Counted from the first letter of the stretch, positions 8,784 to 18,104 are shown. The stretch is DNA of 64,000 nucleotides from CAZSHG01 sp964606695 [NCBI: uncultured bacterium] (GCA_964606695.1 CAZSHG010000005.1:62001-126000), one strand, 5' to 3'. Translations and numbers: made by a program. Notes: generated by a model from the sequence alone, not told the origin.

Positions 8784-8821
8784 AATAGTCAAATTGAAAC
8801 TCTAAACTCAGGGAGGGACAG

Positions 8822-9739
8822 ATGAAATCTGCAGTTTTATTCACAATTCTTCTCACCGCCGCCTGTTTGATGGCACTGGACGCCGAGGATTATTTCCCCA
8901 TGGCGATCGGCAACACATGGACTTCGCAGGATTCATCCGAGGACGGCATCGACACATCTACGGCCACGATAACCGACACGGCAACCGTCATGGGATACGA
9001 ATCATACCTCTACATCGACGAGGGCGACGAAGAGGGCGATTCAATTTATTTCCAGATGCGGCCGTCGGGTTTGTTTCAGGTGATTTTCAGCGAGGGAGCT
9101 AATTTCCTGATGATGGTCCTTCCGGCGACCTTCAATATCGGCGACAATTGGACGATGATGGAAGTCGATAGCACTTGGACGGAATCCGGCATGGATTACT
9201 ATCTCGAAATGAACATGTTCGCCACCGCACTCGCCCTGGAAAGTTGCACAGTCCCCGCAGGTATGTTCTCGAATTGTCTGAAACTCGGCAACAACGGAAC
9301 ATGGAACGTCAATGTCGTGATGGGTAGCGACACCGTGTATTCGGATTTCAGCACTTTCGGTTCATACATGTGGATTGCCGAGCATATCGGGCCGGTGAAG
9401 GATATTTCCTGGGACGTCGTCGAGGGCGACACAACGTGGACATCTTCCGTTTTACTCGAATACGATTTCGCGAACATCGACGAGGAAATCGGCAGGCCGG
9501 ATGACATATCGATATTCGCCTGGCCCAATCCCTTCAACTCGGCGTGCAGGATCGCCACGCCTATCAGCGCGATGGTCGAGATTTTCGACGTTACCGGCCG
9601 GCTTGTCGAGACCCTGCCAGCTGTCGAAGAGCCTGTCCGTTCGTGGACACCCTCTGCGAATGTCTCAGGCGGCCTCTATCTGATTCGCGCAACCGTCGGC
9701 GAAGATGTAACGACCTCGCGCGTCCTGTTCATCAAATAA
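8822..9739 (+). CDS. Secreted protein with C-terminal type IX-like sorting domain
   Basis: A 305-residue exported protein. Residues 1-19 are a signal peptide (MKSAVLFTILLTAACLMALD). The middle (about 20-225) is an acidic beta-rich region of unknown function. It starts EDYFPMAIGNTWTSQ, a pattern seen in secreted 'quality of text output' type domains, and resembles DUF3108-like folds only vaguely. Residues from about 228 on form the sorting domain: FAWPNPFNSACRI, then VEIFDVTGRLVETL and a final GLYLIRATVGEDV...VLFIK. Such domains direct passage through the outer membrane by type IX secretion. It is monocistronic, with its own promoter and terminator. Confidence 0.8.
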   Translation: MKSAVLFTILLTAACLMALDAEDYFPMAIGNTWTSQDSSEDGIDTSTATITDTATVMGYESYLYIDEGDEEGDSIYFQMRPSGLFQVIFSEGANFLMMVLPATFNIGDNWTMMEVDSTWTESGMDYYLEMNMFATALALESCTVPAGMFSNCLKLGNNGTWNVNVVMGSDTVYSDFSTFGSYMWIAEHIGPVKDISWDVVEGDTTWTSSVLLEYDFANIDEEIGRPDDISIFAWPNPFNSACRIATPISAMVEIFDVTGRLVETLPAVEEPVRSWTPSANVSGGLYLIRATVGEDVTTSRVLFIK

Positions 9740-9764
9740 AAATCTTATAAGATAAGGATTTTCG

Positions 9765-9795
9765 AACGTCCCGTTTTCACGCGGGGCGTTTTTTT
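9765..9795 (+). terminator. Intrinsic terminator after the secreted protein gene
   Basis: Stem AACGTCCCG / CGGGGCGTT (one T-G pair) with an 8-base loop. A run of seven T follows the GC-rich part. It sits 25 bases after the stop codon at 9739. Confidence 0.85.
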
Positions 9796-9841
9796 ATCTC
9801 ATAAACAAGCTGTAAGCTTAACGACAGGCATTTCGAGGGCT

Positions 9842-10009
9842 TTTGAGACCTTTGTAAATTAGCCAGAGAGTTTTGAAAATCTGAAAAACAGCTTTGAAAA
9901 TGTGCTGGATAGTTTTGATTTTCAGCTATGAAGTTTTGAAAATCTGTTAGAGAGTTTTGAAATTCCGTTGTGGAGTTTTGAAATTTCGCCATGCACCTTT
10001 GAAATTTTC
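9842..10009. repeat. 21-bp tandem repeat array (eight units, first degenerate)
   Basis: Eight contiguous units of 21 bp; the seven from 9863 to 10009 are clear. The plus-strand consensus is six variable bases followed by AGTTTTGAAAATNTG. Units start at 9842, 9863, 9884, 9905, 9926, 9947, 9968 and 9989. Read on the minus strand the array is free of stops and encodes a 7-residue pattern (for example EFQNSLT, DFQNFIA, DFQNSLA). It has only a TTG start with no convincing ribosome binding site, so I do not call a gene. This array fills most of the 311-base gap 9740-10050. Confidence 0.85.
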
Positions 10010-10050
10010 CCTGTAAAGCCTGCAATAGCGGTGTTTAACCCTGATAAAAC

Positions 10051-10758
10051 CTATATACTGTCCGCGAACCATTCGAAGACCGCGCCTTCACCCTCGACCC
10101 ATAGTTGGATGGGGATGCGAGGCTCTTCAATTCGGTGGAAGACGCGGACATCGGGGGTGAAAGGGGCGTAAACACCGCGCCCGTCGATTGCAAGCTTGTA
10201 GCAGTTGAACCATTTCGTCGATGTGCCGACCCCTTCGGTGCCTGTGAGTTCGGCTTTGTAGGGGAAATCTGTAAGCTGGGGGGTGATCATCTGGAAATCC
10301 ATGTAGGTGTCCTCCTGCTCGAAAGGGAAGCCCAGAAAGGCCGTCTGAAGGAACCAGGCGTGGATGGACATGCCGTCGATGGTCTTGTCGATGGTCTGCG
10401 AAACCCCGTCCTCGTCGATTGCGTCGCCGGTAACGCGGTTGCCGTCCCAGAAAAGTTCCCCCTGAATGGATTCGGAATAGACCATCATGTAAATGGGGCG
10501 CCATGGGGATTTGCGGAAGATGACCTCCATCTCCCATACGACATCGATGCCCAATTCGCGATAGATGAGGACGGAATCGCCATCGGCCACGGAATCCGCG
10601 AAGGAGACGGATTTGAGGCCGCCGTCGGGGTCCATGGCGATATAGAATTCGCTGGCAAAGCCGGAGGTGTCGTCGTCGGGATCGACCCGCGATGAGTTTT
10701 TGTCGCAGGCGGAAATCAGGATCATCGAAGCTAATAATATAGGAAAAAGGTTCCTCAT
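10051..10758 (-). CDS. Unrecognised lipoprotein
   Basis: A 235-residue protein with a lipoprotein signal peptide: MRNLFPILLASMILISAC, with the lipobox LISAC giving Cys18. The mature part is acidic, opens DKNSSRVDPDDD and has mixed beta segments. I recognise no catalytic motif; the fold may resemble DUF3108/LolA-like carriers, but this is a weak impression. It is the last gene in a minus-strand group with a lipid A acyltransferase and a membrane peptidase (gap of 21 bases), suggesting an envelope role. Confidence 0.7.
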   Translation of the reverse strand: MRNLFPILLASMILISACDKNSSRVDPDDDTSGFASEFYIAMDPDGGLKSVSFADSVADGDSVLIYRELGIDVVWEMEVIFRKSPWRPIYMMVYSESIQGELFWDGNRVTGDAIDEDGVSQTIDKTIDGMSIHAWFLQTAFLGFPFEQEDTYMDFQMITPQLTDFPYKAELTGTEGVGTSTKWFNCYKLAIDGRGVYAPFTPDVRVFHRIEEPRIPIQLWVEGEGAVFEWFADSI

Positions 10759-10779
10759 AACGATGAAGGAGTAGCTCGC

Positions 10780-11676
10780 TCAGTCGTAGCCGAGGGTGCT
10801 TTTGAACCGGCGATGGGGCCAGAAATACATCTCCGGGTGCTCGCGCACGATTACTTCGAGTTCGTCGGTGTAGAGTTGCGTGATTTCGGCGATTGCCTCT
10901 TCTTTGTCGTCGGGCAGGTTGTCGTAATCGGGGTAGAGAATTTTGATTTTGACTTTATGTTTAACTGGATCTTCTTGCCTGACAATGCCGCCTGTCATGA
11001 TGGGGCATTTCAATTTGATCGCGAAAGCGCCTATGCCGCCGGGCGTCGCGGCGGGAACCCCGAAAAACTGGACGATGGTCGAGCTTTTGCCGGCGTCCTG
11101 ATCGGACAGCATCGCCACGGCGCGCCCCGATTTCACTGATTTAAACACACCGCGAGCGGCTACGCCCATGTGAATTATGCCGATCCCCATTTCGCTACGA
11201 ATACCGTTAATCATGTCGTCCACGGTTGGGTTTGTCTGTTCCCCAACCAGAAAATCCAGCGGCAGGCCAGCCTCGGAAAGCGACGCGCCCAGTAATTCCC
11301 AGCTTCCGAAATGGCCGGTTACGAGGAGCATCCCCTGGTCGCTTTCGGCTAATTCGATAGCTTCATCAAGACCGGCGAATTCGACGTAATCGTGTGTTCG
11401 GCCTTTCAGTTTAGGTAACAGCGCGAATTCGACCATGCTTCGGCAGAAGTTGCGATAGCTTCGCCAGAGGATTTTGCGCGCGGTCTTTTCATCGTATTCG
11501 GGCAGGCATAGCCGGAAATTCTTCATCGAGATTTCGCGACGAATGCGCAATCGCCAGAGAAGCCCGCCGATACAAGCGCCCAGGCCGACCGCCCATCGGT
11601 AGGGCAATATCCTCACGATGCCCAGCATAATTGCCAGTGCGAAGTTTTCTATTCTATGTCGGAATTTTTTCGCCAT
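10780..11676 (-). CDS. Lipid A biosynthesis acyltransferase, LpxL/HtrB family
   Basis: A 298-residue member of the LpxL/LpxM (lysophospholipid acyltransferase) family that adds secondary acyl chains to lipid A at the inner membrane. It has an N-terminal hydrophobic segment (FALAIMLGIVRILPYRWAVGLG). The catalytic HX4E motif is GHFGSWE near residue 121, and the LSDQDAGK region lies near 193. The C-terminus has YFWPHRRFK, typical of the family (W-x-H-R-R-[FW]). It starts 3 bases after the gene at 11680. It fits with lpxB earlier in the window. Confidence 0.92.
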   Translation of the reverse strand: MAKKFRHRIENFALAIMLGIVRILPYRWAVGLGACIGGLLWRLRIRREISMKNFRLCLPEYDEKTARKILWRSYRNFCRSMVEFALLPKLKGRTHDYVEFAGLDEAIELAESDQGMLLVTGHFGSWELLGASLSEAGLPLDFLVGEQTNPTVDDMINGIRSEMGIGIIHMGVAARGVFKSVKSGRAVAMLSDQDAGKSSTIVQFFGVPAATPGGIGAFAIKLKCPIMTGGIVRQEDPVKHKVKIKILYPDYDNLPDDKEEAIAEITQLYTDELEVIVREHPEMYFWPHRRFKSTLGYD

Positions 11677-11679
11677 GTG

Positions 11680-12573
11680 TCACTCGCGTTCGCGTTCGGC
11701 CTCCTCGAAGGCTTCGATGCTCATGGGATGCTCCCAATCCTCCTCCCCCTTCGCTTTTTTGATTCTGATCAACTTAATCGTCCCGCCGATGAGAAACAGG
11801 ACGGTTATCAACGCAAAGATAGTGCGCCAATCGAGCAATATCAAGGTCCAATTGAACTTGTCGCCGCGAACTTTCGCCCACAGACGGTAGAAATTCACCA
11901 GCGACATTCCGGTATAGTCGCGGAAACCATCATCAAAATCGCCCATGCGTTTGATAGAGCGAAGCAGACCATAGATATTTCCATTGATACGTTCCATCAG
12001 ATAATCGAAAGCCGCGCGGCTCTCGGCATAAGCAAGTTCGGCCTGAATGTGATTCCACGAATTGACGCTCTCCAGTTCCCACAAATTGACCTGCTCGCCA
12101 GTGATACTCGCAAACGCCAGACGCATCGATTGGCGAGGTTGTATCGGCTCGGACGCCCATTGCGCGAAACCCTCGTGGAACCATCGCGGAACCCGGATAT
12201 CGCCCAGAACGTTATCGAGCAAGATATGGGCGAGCTCATGGCCGACTAATTCTACAGCTCGCGGAGATTTGCTACTCTCCGGGAAATACAGAATAATCGT
12301 GTTCGAACTCGGATCCGCCGCGCCCGCCGACCAATCGGGCATCAGCCCCTGAGTGATCTCCGCGAACTCACGCCGCGTATAAGCGATCTTAAAATGAATA
12401 GTGTCGTCGATATCCGCCCAACCGGAAACATTGTTCGAGAATTCATCGACTCTCGCACGAATGGCATTTTCCAGTTCAGGCAACGGTTTGCCGCTGCTCT
12501 CAAACACAAGTGTGTATCCTAACAGGCTCTGGATAAGTATCAGAAGGGCAATATATGGGAATGCGTTTTTCAC
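11680..12573 (-). CDS. Membrane-anchored gluzincin-type metallopeptidase (peptidase MA-like)
   Basis: A 297-residue protein: signal peptide (residues 1-19), a peptidase domain, and a C-terminal membrane helix around residues 246-264 (IFALITVLFLIGGTIKLI) followed by a charged tail. The zinc-binding motif HELAH is near residue 112, and the third ligand Glu is in WFHEGFAQW about 20 residues later, the layout of gluzincins such as the MA-like family. The active site should face the periplasm. Its neighbours are a lipid A acyltransferase and a lipoprotein; the substrate is unknown. Confidence 0.85.
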   Translation of the reverse strand: MKNAFPYIALLILIQSLLGYTLVFESSGKPLPELENAIRARVDEFSNNVSGWADIDDTIHFKIAYTRREFAEITQGLMPDWSAGAADPSSNTIILYFPESSKSPRAVELVGHELAHILLDNVLGDIRVPRWFHEGFAQWASEPIQPRQSMRLAFASITGEQVNLWELESVNSWNHIQAELAYAESRAAFDYLMERINGNIYGLLRSIKRMGDFDDGFRDYTGMSLVNFYRLWAKVRGDKFNWTLILLDWRTIFALITVLFLIGGTIKLIRIKKAKGEEDWEHPMSIEAFEEAERERE

Positions 12574-12650
12574 GATTATTAAAAAGTGCGATAAGGCCGC
12601 TGGCGCGATGTTTGCCTATAATCGGGGGATGCCAAATTAGTAGGAGTCGT

Positions 12651-12750
12651 AGCAAACAGCGTGACAGCGGCCGGGCGTAGGCTGGCGCGTTTTTTGCCCG
12701 CTGAAAATTCCGGATAATTTTGGGTTAGATATAGCAAAAAACGTGACAGC
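12651..12750. repeat. Three copies of an 18-bp motif, two direct and one inverted
   Basis: Copy 1 (12651-12668) AGCAAACAGCGTGACAGC; copy 2 (12681-12697), inverted, GCTGGCGCGTTTTTTGC; copy 3 (12733-12750) AGCAAAAAACGTGACAGC. Copy 2 can pair with copy 1 (12-base loop) or with copy 3 (35-base loop), but not with both. It fills the 189-base gap between the metallopeptidase gene and the DUF6029-like gene. It resembles REP/BIME-type elements or an attenuator; which one cannot be told from sequence alone. Confidence 0.6.
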
Positions 12751-12762
12751 CGGTTCATGCAA

Positions 12763-14190
12763 CTAAAAGCTCGATGATAGTTTAAGTTCGAAACCCTCGA
12801 ATTGCGGTTCTATGCGGCAAGTCCCGCCGGAGCAGGTAAAACCGCCCGGACGTTTACCGTAAGCGAGTGTCAGTTTGTGATTCTTCGCGACCTCGCCGTC
12901 GATATAGAACCTCACGAAGTTTTCCGTCTCCAGCCCGGCTGTCTCGCTGTCCCATTCCTGGATGGTTCCCCCCTCGACGCCGATTGCGCCATAGGGCGAT
13001 AGCGTAAACTCCGCAAGACCATACAGATTAGTTGCGGTCTCATCGAATTCTGTTCCTGTCTGGAATTCCAGGTCAAGTAGCAAACTGGCTCTGTCAGTGA
13101 AGTAGTAAAGCGGTTCCAGAACGACATTATGCGTCGGATCTTCCTCGCCGGTTGATTGCATTTCGTATATGCCCTTCATAGATAGCCTATCCCAATCGCG
13201 GTAAAGTTCGAGATAGCCCTCGGTGTAATCACTGGCCGTTCCTGGGGGGTCGATCATCGCGAAGGATGCCGTGATTTCGCCATTTAGGATGTGGAAAAGC
13301 CCCAGTTCGGCGGAGTAGGCCGTGGCTTCGCGCGGGTTGATTATCGCGAGATGCCGACTTATCAGGGTGTAGCTGGGCTGGCGAACTATAAGGGGCAATG
13401 TGATATATTGAGAATTTTCGTCGCCGTAGCCTTTCACGATAAAACTGTCCACCGAAATGAATTCGCCAAACAATGTCACAGGGCCGAAGAAAGTTGAAGC
13501 GGATCCGTAAATCGCATCGCCCTGATATTCGACGCCGCCGCCTTCCGGACCGCGCCAGGTTTTGGCATAACGGAAATCGGCATTCGCCGGGCCCGCTACC
13601 GGAGTGGCATGGACTTCGTAAGTCTCGCCAATGAGACCGGGTAGGAGCTCTCCCCCATTGACGTCGTAACGGACATATCCGCCGCCAATCGGAGCGTATT
13701 TGTAATATGAATTGAATTCAGCGGCCATGAAGCGAGTGTTGTCGTCCCAATCCGCCAGGCCTGCGAGCATGGTGATATCGCAGTTAAAAGCTCGCGCTGT
13801 GACCCTCGCGCCGTCGAGGTGATGATCCTGTTGGACATCCCGCCGCTCTCTGGCATCGATAAGCAGGCCGTTGCCCAGCGTAGTCATGAAGGTGCCACCG
13901 GTGATGTCGAAATTCTCCTGCTGGAACCGCGCCCAGCGTTGGGTAATCGCTGTATAAGTGCTGTCCGGGCGTGTTAGCGCCGATTCTCTGGAAGGTTGCA
14001 TAGCTTCGTAGGTGATGCCGACTGTGATTTCGGAATGGTTCAGACGAAGATCCAACCTTTCCTCGAAGAAACTTTTGCCTTTATCTGCTTCTGCGGCGCG
14101 GTATTCCAGTGAATTGCGCGCGGTCAACGACAGAGCAAGCAATGCGACGGGGACCAGAAGCAACGCGGCGAGAATATTCCTACTGCGCAA
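12763..14190 (-). CDS. DUF6029-like outer-membrane-associated protein
   Basis: A 475-residue exported protein (signal peptide about residues 1-23). It resembles DUF6029 proteins of Bacteroidota-like bacteria. The recognisable part is RWARFQQENFDITGG near residue 89, followed by a glycine-rich GNGLLIDARERRD stretch. After that come many alternating beta strands ending in FELKLSSSF, compatible with an outer-membrane beta barrel ending in Phe. It overlaps the upstream thioredoxin gene by 11 bases. The function is unknown; in this family it often accompanies TlpA-type thioredoxins. Confidence 0.7.
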   Translation of the reverse strand: MRSRNILAALLLVPVALLALSLTARNSLEYRAAEADKGKSFFEERLDLRLNHSEITVGITYEAMQPSRESALTRPDSTYTAITQRWARFQQENFDITGGTFMTTLGNGLLIDARERRDVQQDHHLDGARVTARAFNCDITMLAGLADWDDNTRFMAAEFNSYYKYAPIGGGYVRYDVNGGELLPGLIGETYEVHATPVAGPANADFRYAKTWRGPEGGGVEYQGDAIYGSASTFFGPVTLFGEFISVDSFIVKGYGDENSQYITLPLIVRQPSYTLISRHLAIINPREATAYSAELGLFHILNGEITASFAMIDPPGTASDYTEGYLELYRDWDRLSMKGIYEMQSTGEEDPTHNVVLEPLYYFTDRASLLLDLEFQTGTEFDETATNLYGLAEFTLSPYGAIGVEGGTIQEWDSETAGLETENFVRFYIDGEVAKNHKLTLAYGKRPGGFTCSGGTCRIEPQFEGFELKLSSSF

Positions 14191-14719
14191 CCTCTTCCTC
14201 CTCCGTTACGGTTTCAGTCTTCCCTTCTTCGACCGGGAAAAGCGTTTCTATCTGTTCTTTGTATTCGACCTCGTCGCCGGGTTTGTAGCCCATGTGTTGA
14301 TAGAGAATCTCCATGTCCGTCGATAGGATGAAGAATTCGGGGATATCAGCCACGCCCGCAATGGACTTTATACCGCCGCCGGTATCCATAGCGATAGTGA
14401 AATCCCAGCCGTTCTTCTGTGCGAAAGGTTTTACTCTATTTCGAGTGCGCGGGCCGTCCTCGCAGACCGCCAGAACTCGAACTCCGTGCTCATTGAGAAA
14501 ATCATTCATCTCGGTAAGCTTGTTTAGCTCCTTGATGCACGGCTTGCACCATGTCGCCCAGAAAGTCAGGATAATAGGTCCTTCCGCGACGAATTCGCTC
14601 AATACAATATCGTTTCCATCGGGATCCTTCGTATTGAAATCGGTAAAAATCCCTTCTTCTGCAAATCCGGTGAAAACCAGGACTATTAATAACGGTATTA
14701 TCAGTTTTAAATGTCGCAT
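14180..14719 (-). CDS. TlpA/ResA-like periplasmic thioredoxin
   Basis: A 179-residue thiol-disulfide protein. It has a signal peptide (about 1-20), then a thioredoxin fold with the active site WATWCKPCIKEL near residue 55 and the cis-Pro segment ADIPEFFIL near residue 128. An acidic tail (TETVTEEEEV) ends it. It reduces or oxidises exported cysteines, as TlpA/ResA do in cytochrome c or protein maturation. It lies between a DUF6029-like protein and two Omp28-type proteins, and no cytochrome biogenesis gene is nearby. Confidence 0.9.
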   Translation of the reverse strand: MRHLKLIIPLLIVLVFTGFAEEGIFTDFNTKDPDGNDIVLSEFVAEGPIILTFWATWCKPCIKELNKLTEMNDFLNEHGVRVLAVCEDGPRTRNRVKPFAQKNGWDFTIAMDTGGGIKSIAGVADIPEFFILSTDMEILYQHMGYKPGDEVEYKEQIETLFPVEEGKTETVTEEEEVAQ

Positions 14720-14727
14720 CGAACCTC

Positions 14728-16692
14728 CTATTTTAAGAGCAATACCTTAGTTTGAGCTTCATAGTCGCCTTTGACCTTGATCCAATAAACTCCACTCGGT
14801 TGATCGTCGGCTTCCCATCTTACACTACTAAGCCCCGCAGATAGCATGCCGCTATGGATTACATCCACTTTTCTACCTGAAATATCGAAGACTTCGACGG
14901 AAACATCGCAGGCTTCCGGCAATTCGATTTCAATATTCGCAGTGCTGTTGAAAGGATTCGGCGATGCAGTTACGATTGCATTCTTTCGCGGTAGTTCGGC
15001 TTCATCGACGTTAAGGCCTCCCCAATAGTCCAGAAGGGCGTCCCAGAAGGCGTCACGTTCCGTTTCATCGGAAACGTCTTCCAACTCGAAAGCCAGATAT
15101 ACTAGCTTGCCGCCGCCGGTGAAATCCTTTTTCAATCCGCATGTCGGCCCGGAACCGTATCGTAGAATACCTTCGGAATCGCCGTATGTCGTAAATTTTT
15201 CACCGTCATGGCCGCTTCCGAGCAATGTTAGATTCAAATCGGTGAACTCCGTTCCGGCGAAACCACTGCCCGTAACCTCCGAAGGCCCGTATTCCGTCCC
15301 CTGATATTGAGCGCCGAGGATAAACATATAGAACGCGGGTAACGAACCCAGGGCGACTCCAAGACCCGATGAAGTTATGCAAACTTTTCCCCCGTTATTC
15401 AGGTAATCGCGAAGAGCCGGACGCTCGATCTCATTCATACCATCCATTGTGTTATAGCCATCGTGCCAGAACACAGCATCGAAACGCATATCCGAATAAT
15501 CCGGCAGATGCCCGTTAGCCGCCTGGTTCCATATACCGTAGCTAACGCCGTTATCCTCGAACATGTCGATATAATAATCCATTGCGCCCGTAGCGACCGA
15601 ACTAACCACATAAAGGAGATCGCCACCAGCAAGAACGGTGAATTTTAAAGTATCGACGCCGCCCTCTGGATCTATTTCCGGGGTGATAAAAACATTTACT
15701 GAACTGGTTTTTGGGTCGCCAAGGGGTGAAATCTTCAGTTCGCCCTCGATTATCTCCAAACTAACCAGATCTACGTGAGTAGAATCGCCTTCCACCCCAT
15801 CGACCTCGAATTCGACGAACCATCCGCCGGGAGTTTCCGACTCAATCCAGATGTCGTAGCTGTCATCCAGATAGCCAAAATGGGTCAGTTCGAAATTGAA
15901 AGTGGAAGTATCCGACGGTTCGATAAGATACGTCATCTGGCCGACATCGATATTATGGCCGTATTCGCTCATATCATCGACATGAGCCTTGTTGCTCTGA
16001 TGGACTTCTTTAACCGAACCGCTATGATCCTGAAGCCACGCCACATACCAGCAGTTATGATAATCCTCCACGATATCCAGATAAGTGTCGAAATCGTAGG
16101 TTATCGAAAAGCTCGTGTCGCCGTCGATAGTAACGGTCTCGCCGTTATAATCGGGTAGCATATAACGCATTACCTCGTAGAAATTCGTTTGCCCGTTTGG
16201 GGCCACGTAATAAAGACTATCTTCGATAAGGCAAACGTTCAGATCCAGGGTCGCGGAATAATCGGAATCTTCGCAAAAGACCGTAATCTGAACCGTTCCC
16301 GAATCTAAAGGCACGAGTTCGATTTCCAGAGGCGAATACATTCCTGAACCGGCGAGAGCGATATCTCCAGAACCGACCCATGAGCCGAGAACGGAACCGT
16401 TAACTACCGCCGTAGGAACTGCACCGACGCTGTAAAACGAAGTTCTACCATCGTTTTGAGATGGATTAGCCGCATAGAATATATCGCCGCTTCCCGGCCA
16501 GCTGGTATGGTAGCGAACCATGCAAATCTCGTCATGATGAAGAGGATACCAGTCATCGAGATAATCGTTGGCGGAAACACACGGCCCGCAGGTGCCGCTT
16601 GTGAATAACTCATACATCGCGCGTCGAACGTAACCGAAACCGGCGGTAACGACTATAAGGAATAGCACCGTCAGAATAAAAAGCCTTTTCAT
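14728..16692 (-). CDS. Omp28-like secreted protein with thioredoxin-type CxxC, GATase-like domain and sorting domain
   Basis: A 654-residue exported protein. After the signal peptide (1-20), residues 22-130 form a thioredoxin-like Omp28 domain with LFTSGTCGPC (Cys pair near 34-37). A middle beta region follows. About 365-520 form an alpha/beta domain with FDAVFWHDG and RDYLNNGGKVCITSSG, resembling class I glutamine amidotransferase/ThuA folds but with no obvious catalytic triad. A C-terminal T9SS-like domain comes last (ASPNPFNSTANIEI, then VFDISGRKVD, ending VLLLK). The next gene downstream, starting 8 bases later, is TlpA-like. Confidence 0.82.
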   Translation of the reverse strand: MKRLFILTVLFLIVVTAGFGYVRRAMYELFTSGTCGPCVSANDYLDDWYPLHHDEICMVRYHTSWPGSGDIFYAANPSQNDGRTSFYSVGAVPTAVVNGSVLGSWVGSGDIALAGSGMYSPLEIELVPLDSGTVQITVFCEDSDYSATLDLNVCLIEDSLYYVAPNGQTNFYEVMRYMLPDYNGETVTIDGDTSFSITYDFDTYLDIVEDYHNCWYVAWLQDHSGSVKEVHQSNKAHVDDMSEYGHNIDVGQMTYLIEPSDTSTFNFELTHFGYLDDSYDIWIESETPGGWFVEFEVDGVEGDSTHVDLVSLEIIEGELKISPLGDPKTSSVNVFITPEIDPEGGVDTLKFTVLAGGDLLYVVSSVATGAMDYYIDMFEDNGVSYGIWNQAANGHLPDYSDMRFDAVFWHDGYNTMDGMNEIERPALRDYLNNGGKVCITSSGLGVALGSLPAFYMFILGAQYQGTEYGPSEVTGSGFAGTEFTDLNLTLLGSGHDGEKFTTYGDSEGILRYGSGPTCGLKKDFTGGGKLVYLAFELEDVSDETERDAFWDALLDYWGGLNVDEAELPRKNAIVTASPNPFNSTANIEIELPEACDVSVEVFDISGRKVDVIHSGMLSAGLSSVRWEADDQPSGVYWIKVKGDYEAQTKVLLLK

Positions 16693-16723
16693 TTTTGCCC
16701 CCCTTAGGGATATGTGTTATTTT

Positions 16724-18055
16724 TTATTCAAGAAATAAAATTCTTTTCGCGGACACAGCTGTATCGTCTGGTTTAACGAAATATACTCCGGCCGGAACGG
16801 ATTCTCCGTCCGCGTTTGTCCCATTCCATACGACCGAGTTATTGTCGTCTAATGCCAACACTGTAACGGCTTTACCCATTATATCGAATATCCGGATTAT
16901 GCCTATCGAACAATCCGAACCTATTAAGCTAATAGTTACGGCCGAATTAAAAGGATTCGGATAGGCTCTTATGCTTATATTTGCCGGTGTCTCGATAAAT
17001 CCCCGGACGGTTCCAGCGCCGTTGACATATTCCAGAGCCTTCGCCATAACAGTGTCACGGACGGCTTCGTCGCTTATAGCTTCCCAGGGGAAACCGATAT
17101 AAACAAGTTTACTACCTGTTTCTTCATAATACCCTATCGCCGCTGTCGGAGAGCCCACCGCATCGTATTGTATAAGTGGAACCGAACCATCGGTCGCCGA
17201 TATTACACTCGGTCTGTCGAAACTCTCCGAGCCACCCGCCCATCCGAGCGCTCCGGAAATACCGTCGAAAACGGTGCCGGGTAATCCGTAAAACGAAGTC
17301 ATCGCGGAATCGTCCTCTACCCACTCGGCCTTTAGATTAGTCATTAACCATGATGATATTCCAGAGCCGTCGCAAAAAGAACCGGCTCCCTGACTACTCA
17401 GAATGAATTTCCCTCCGCCGGAAAGATAATCGCTTATTACCGAAGTGTCGATTTCGTCGAAAACGTCGTCGTAGTCGGGGCCTGTAAACCACAGGACAGA
17501 GGAGAATTCGCTCAGGTCGAGGCTATCGAAGTCGATGTCGATGTGATTCAAAATTCCGCCTATGGCATCGAGGTTATCGAAGGAGTTGGAATACCACAGG
17601 GAAACATCGGGCCTGCCGCTGTCGTTGATTATCAGGACTTCGGGTTCGTGAGAAGCCCAGTATATTATAGTGTCGGCTTCTCCGGTTCTGTCGGATGAAA
17701 TAGTTAGGGTTACGGTTCCAGCTCCCGGATCTACGGGAAAAACGTGGACTGAAACTTCCGTATTCCTTCCTGCAAGAAGGCTGGATGTCGCTTCGAGGGG
17801 ATAACAGCTTTCAAAGGCGCAGAAGTTCGCAGACCATGTATCTGGAAGTCCGGAGGGATCGAGGACGATGTGGTAAATATCCTCGGAAGATCCTGTATTC
17901 GTGAGGTAACCTCCGCCGAGGAAAACCTCGAAGCCGCCATCCGGCAGAATTCCGGCACGAATACCGGGATCGAAGTCGAAGCTGAAATCGGCGTAAGAAA
18001 AGGATACTATGGTAATCAGGATAATGGCAAGTATGTTTCCGGGACGGCCGAGCAT
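16724..18055 (-). CDS. Secreted protein with GATase-like domain and sorting domain
   Basis: A 443-residue exported protein (signal peptide about 1-22). Residues about 140-290 repeat the alpha/beta domain of the neighbour at 14728: SSVLWFTGPDYDD and SDYLSGGGKFILSSQG match FDAVFWHDGYN and RDYLNNGGKVCITSSG. This suggests a tandem paralogue without the Omp28 part. The C-terminus is a sorting domain (RAYPNPFNSAVTISL, then IFDIMGKAVTVL, ending RILFLE). A promoter is visible at 18105-18132 and a small hairpin (AGCTCC/GGAGCT) lies in the 5' leader. Confidence 0.78.
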   Translation of the reverse strand: MLGRPGNILAIILITIVSFSYADFSFDFDPGIRAGILPDGGFEVFLGGGYLTNTGSSEDIYHIVLDPSGLPDTWSANFCAFESCYPLEATSSLLAGRNTEVSVHVFPVDPGAGTVTLTISSDRTGEADTIIYWASHEPEVLIINDSGRPDVSLWYSNSFDNLDAIGGILNHIDIDFDSLDLSEFSSVLWFTGPDYDDVFDEIDTSVISDYLSGGGKFILSSQGAGSFCDGSGISSWLMTNLKAEWVEDDSAMTSFYGLPGTVFDGISGALGWAGGSESFDRPSVISATDGSVPLIQYDAVGSPTAAIGYYEETGSKLVYIGFPWEAISDEAVRDTVMAKALEYVNGAGTVRGFIETPANISIRAYPNPFNSAVTISLIGSDCSIGIIRIFDIMGKAVTVLALDDNNSVVWNGTNADGESVPAGVYFVKPDDTAVSAKRILFLE

Positions 18056-18104
18056 TTGGAACCTCCGGTTTGAATATCGAGCTCCACTTTCGGGAGCTTC
18101 CTAC

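Noticed and set aside
9777-10025. 82-residue minus-strand frame across the first 21-bp array
   Set aside because: Starts at TTG without a ribosome binding site just outside a terminator; openness is explained by the 21-bp period. Kept as a repeat, not a gene.
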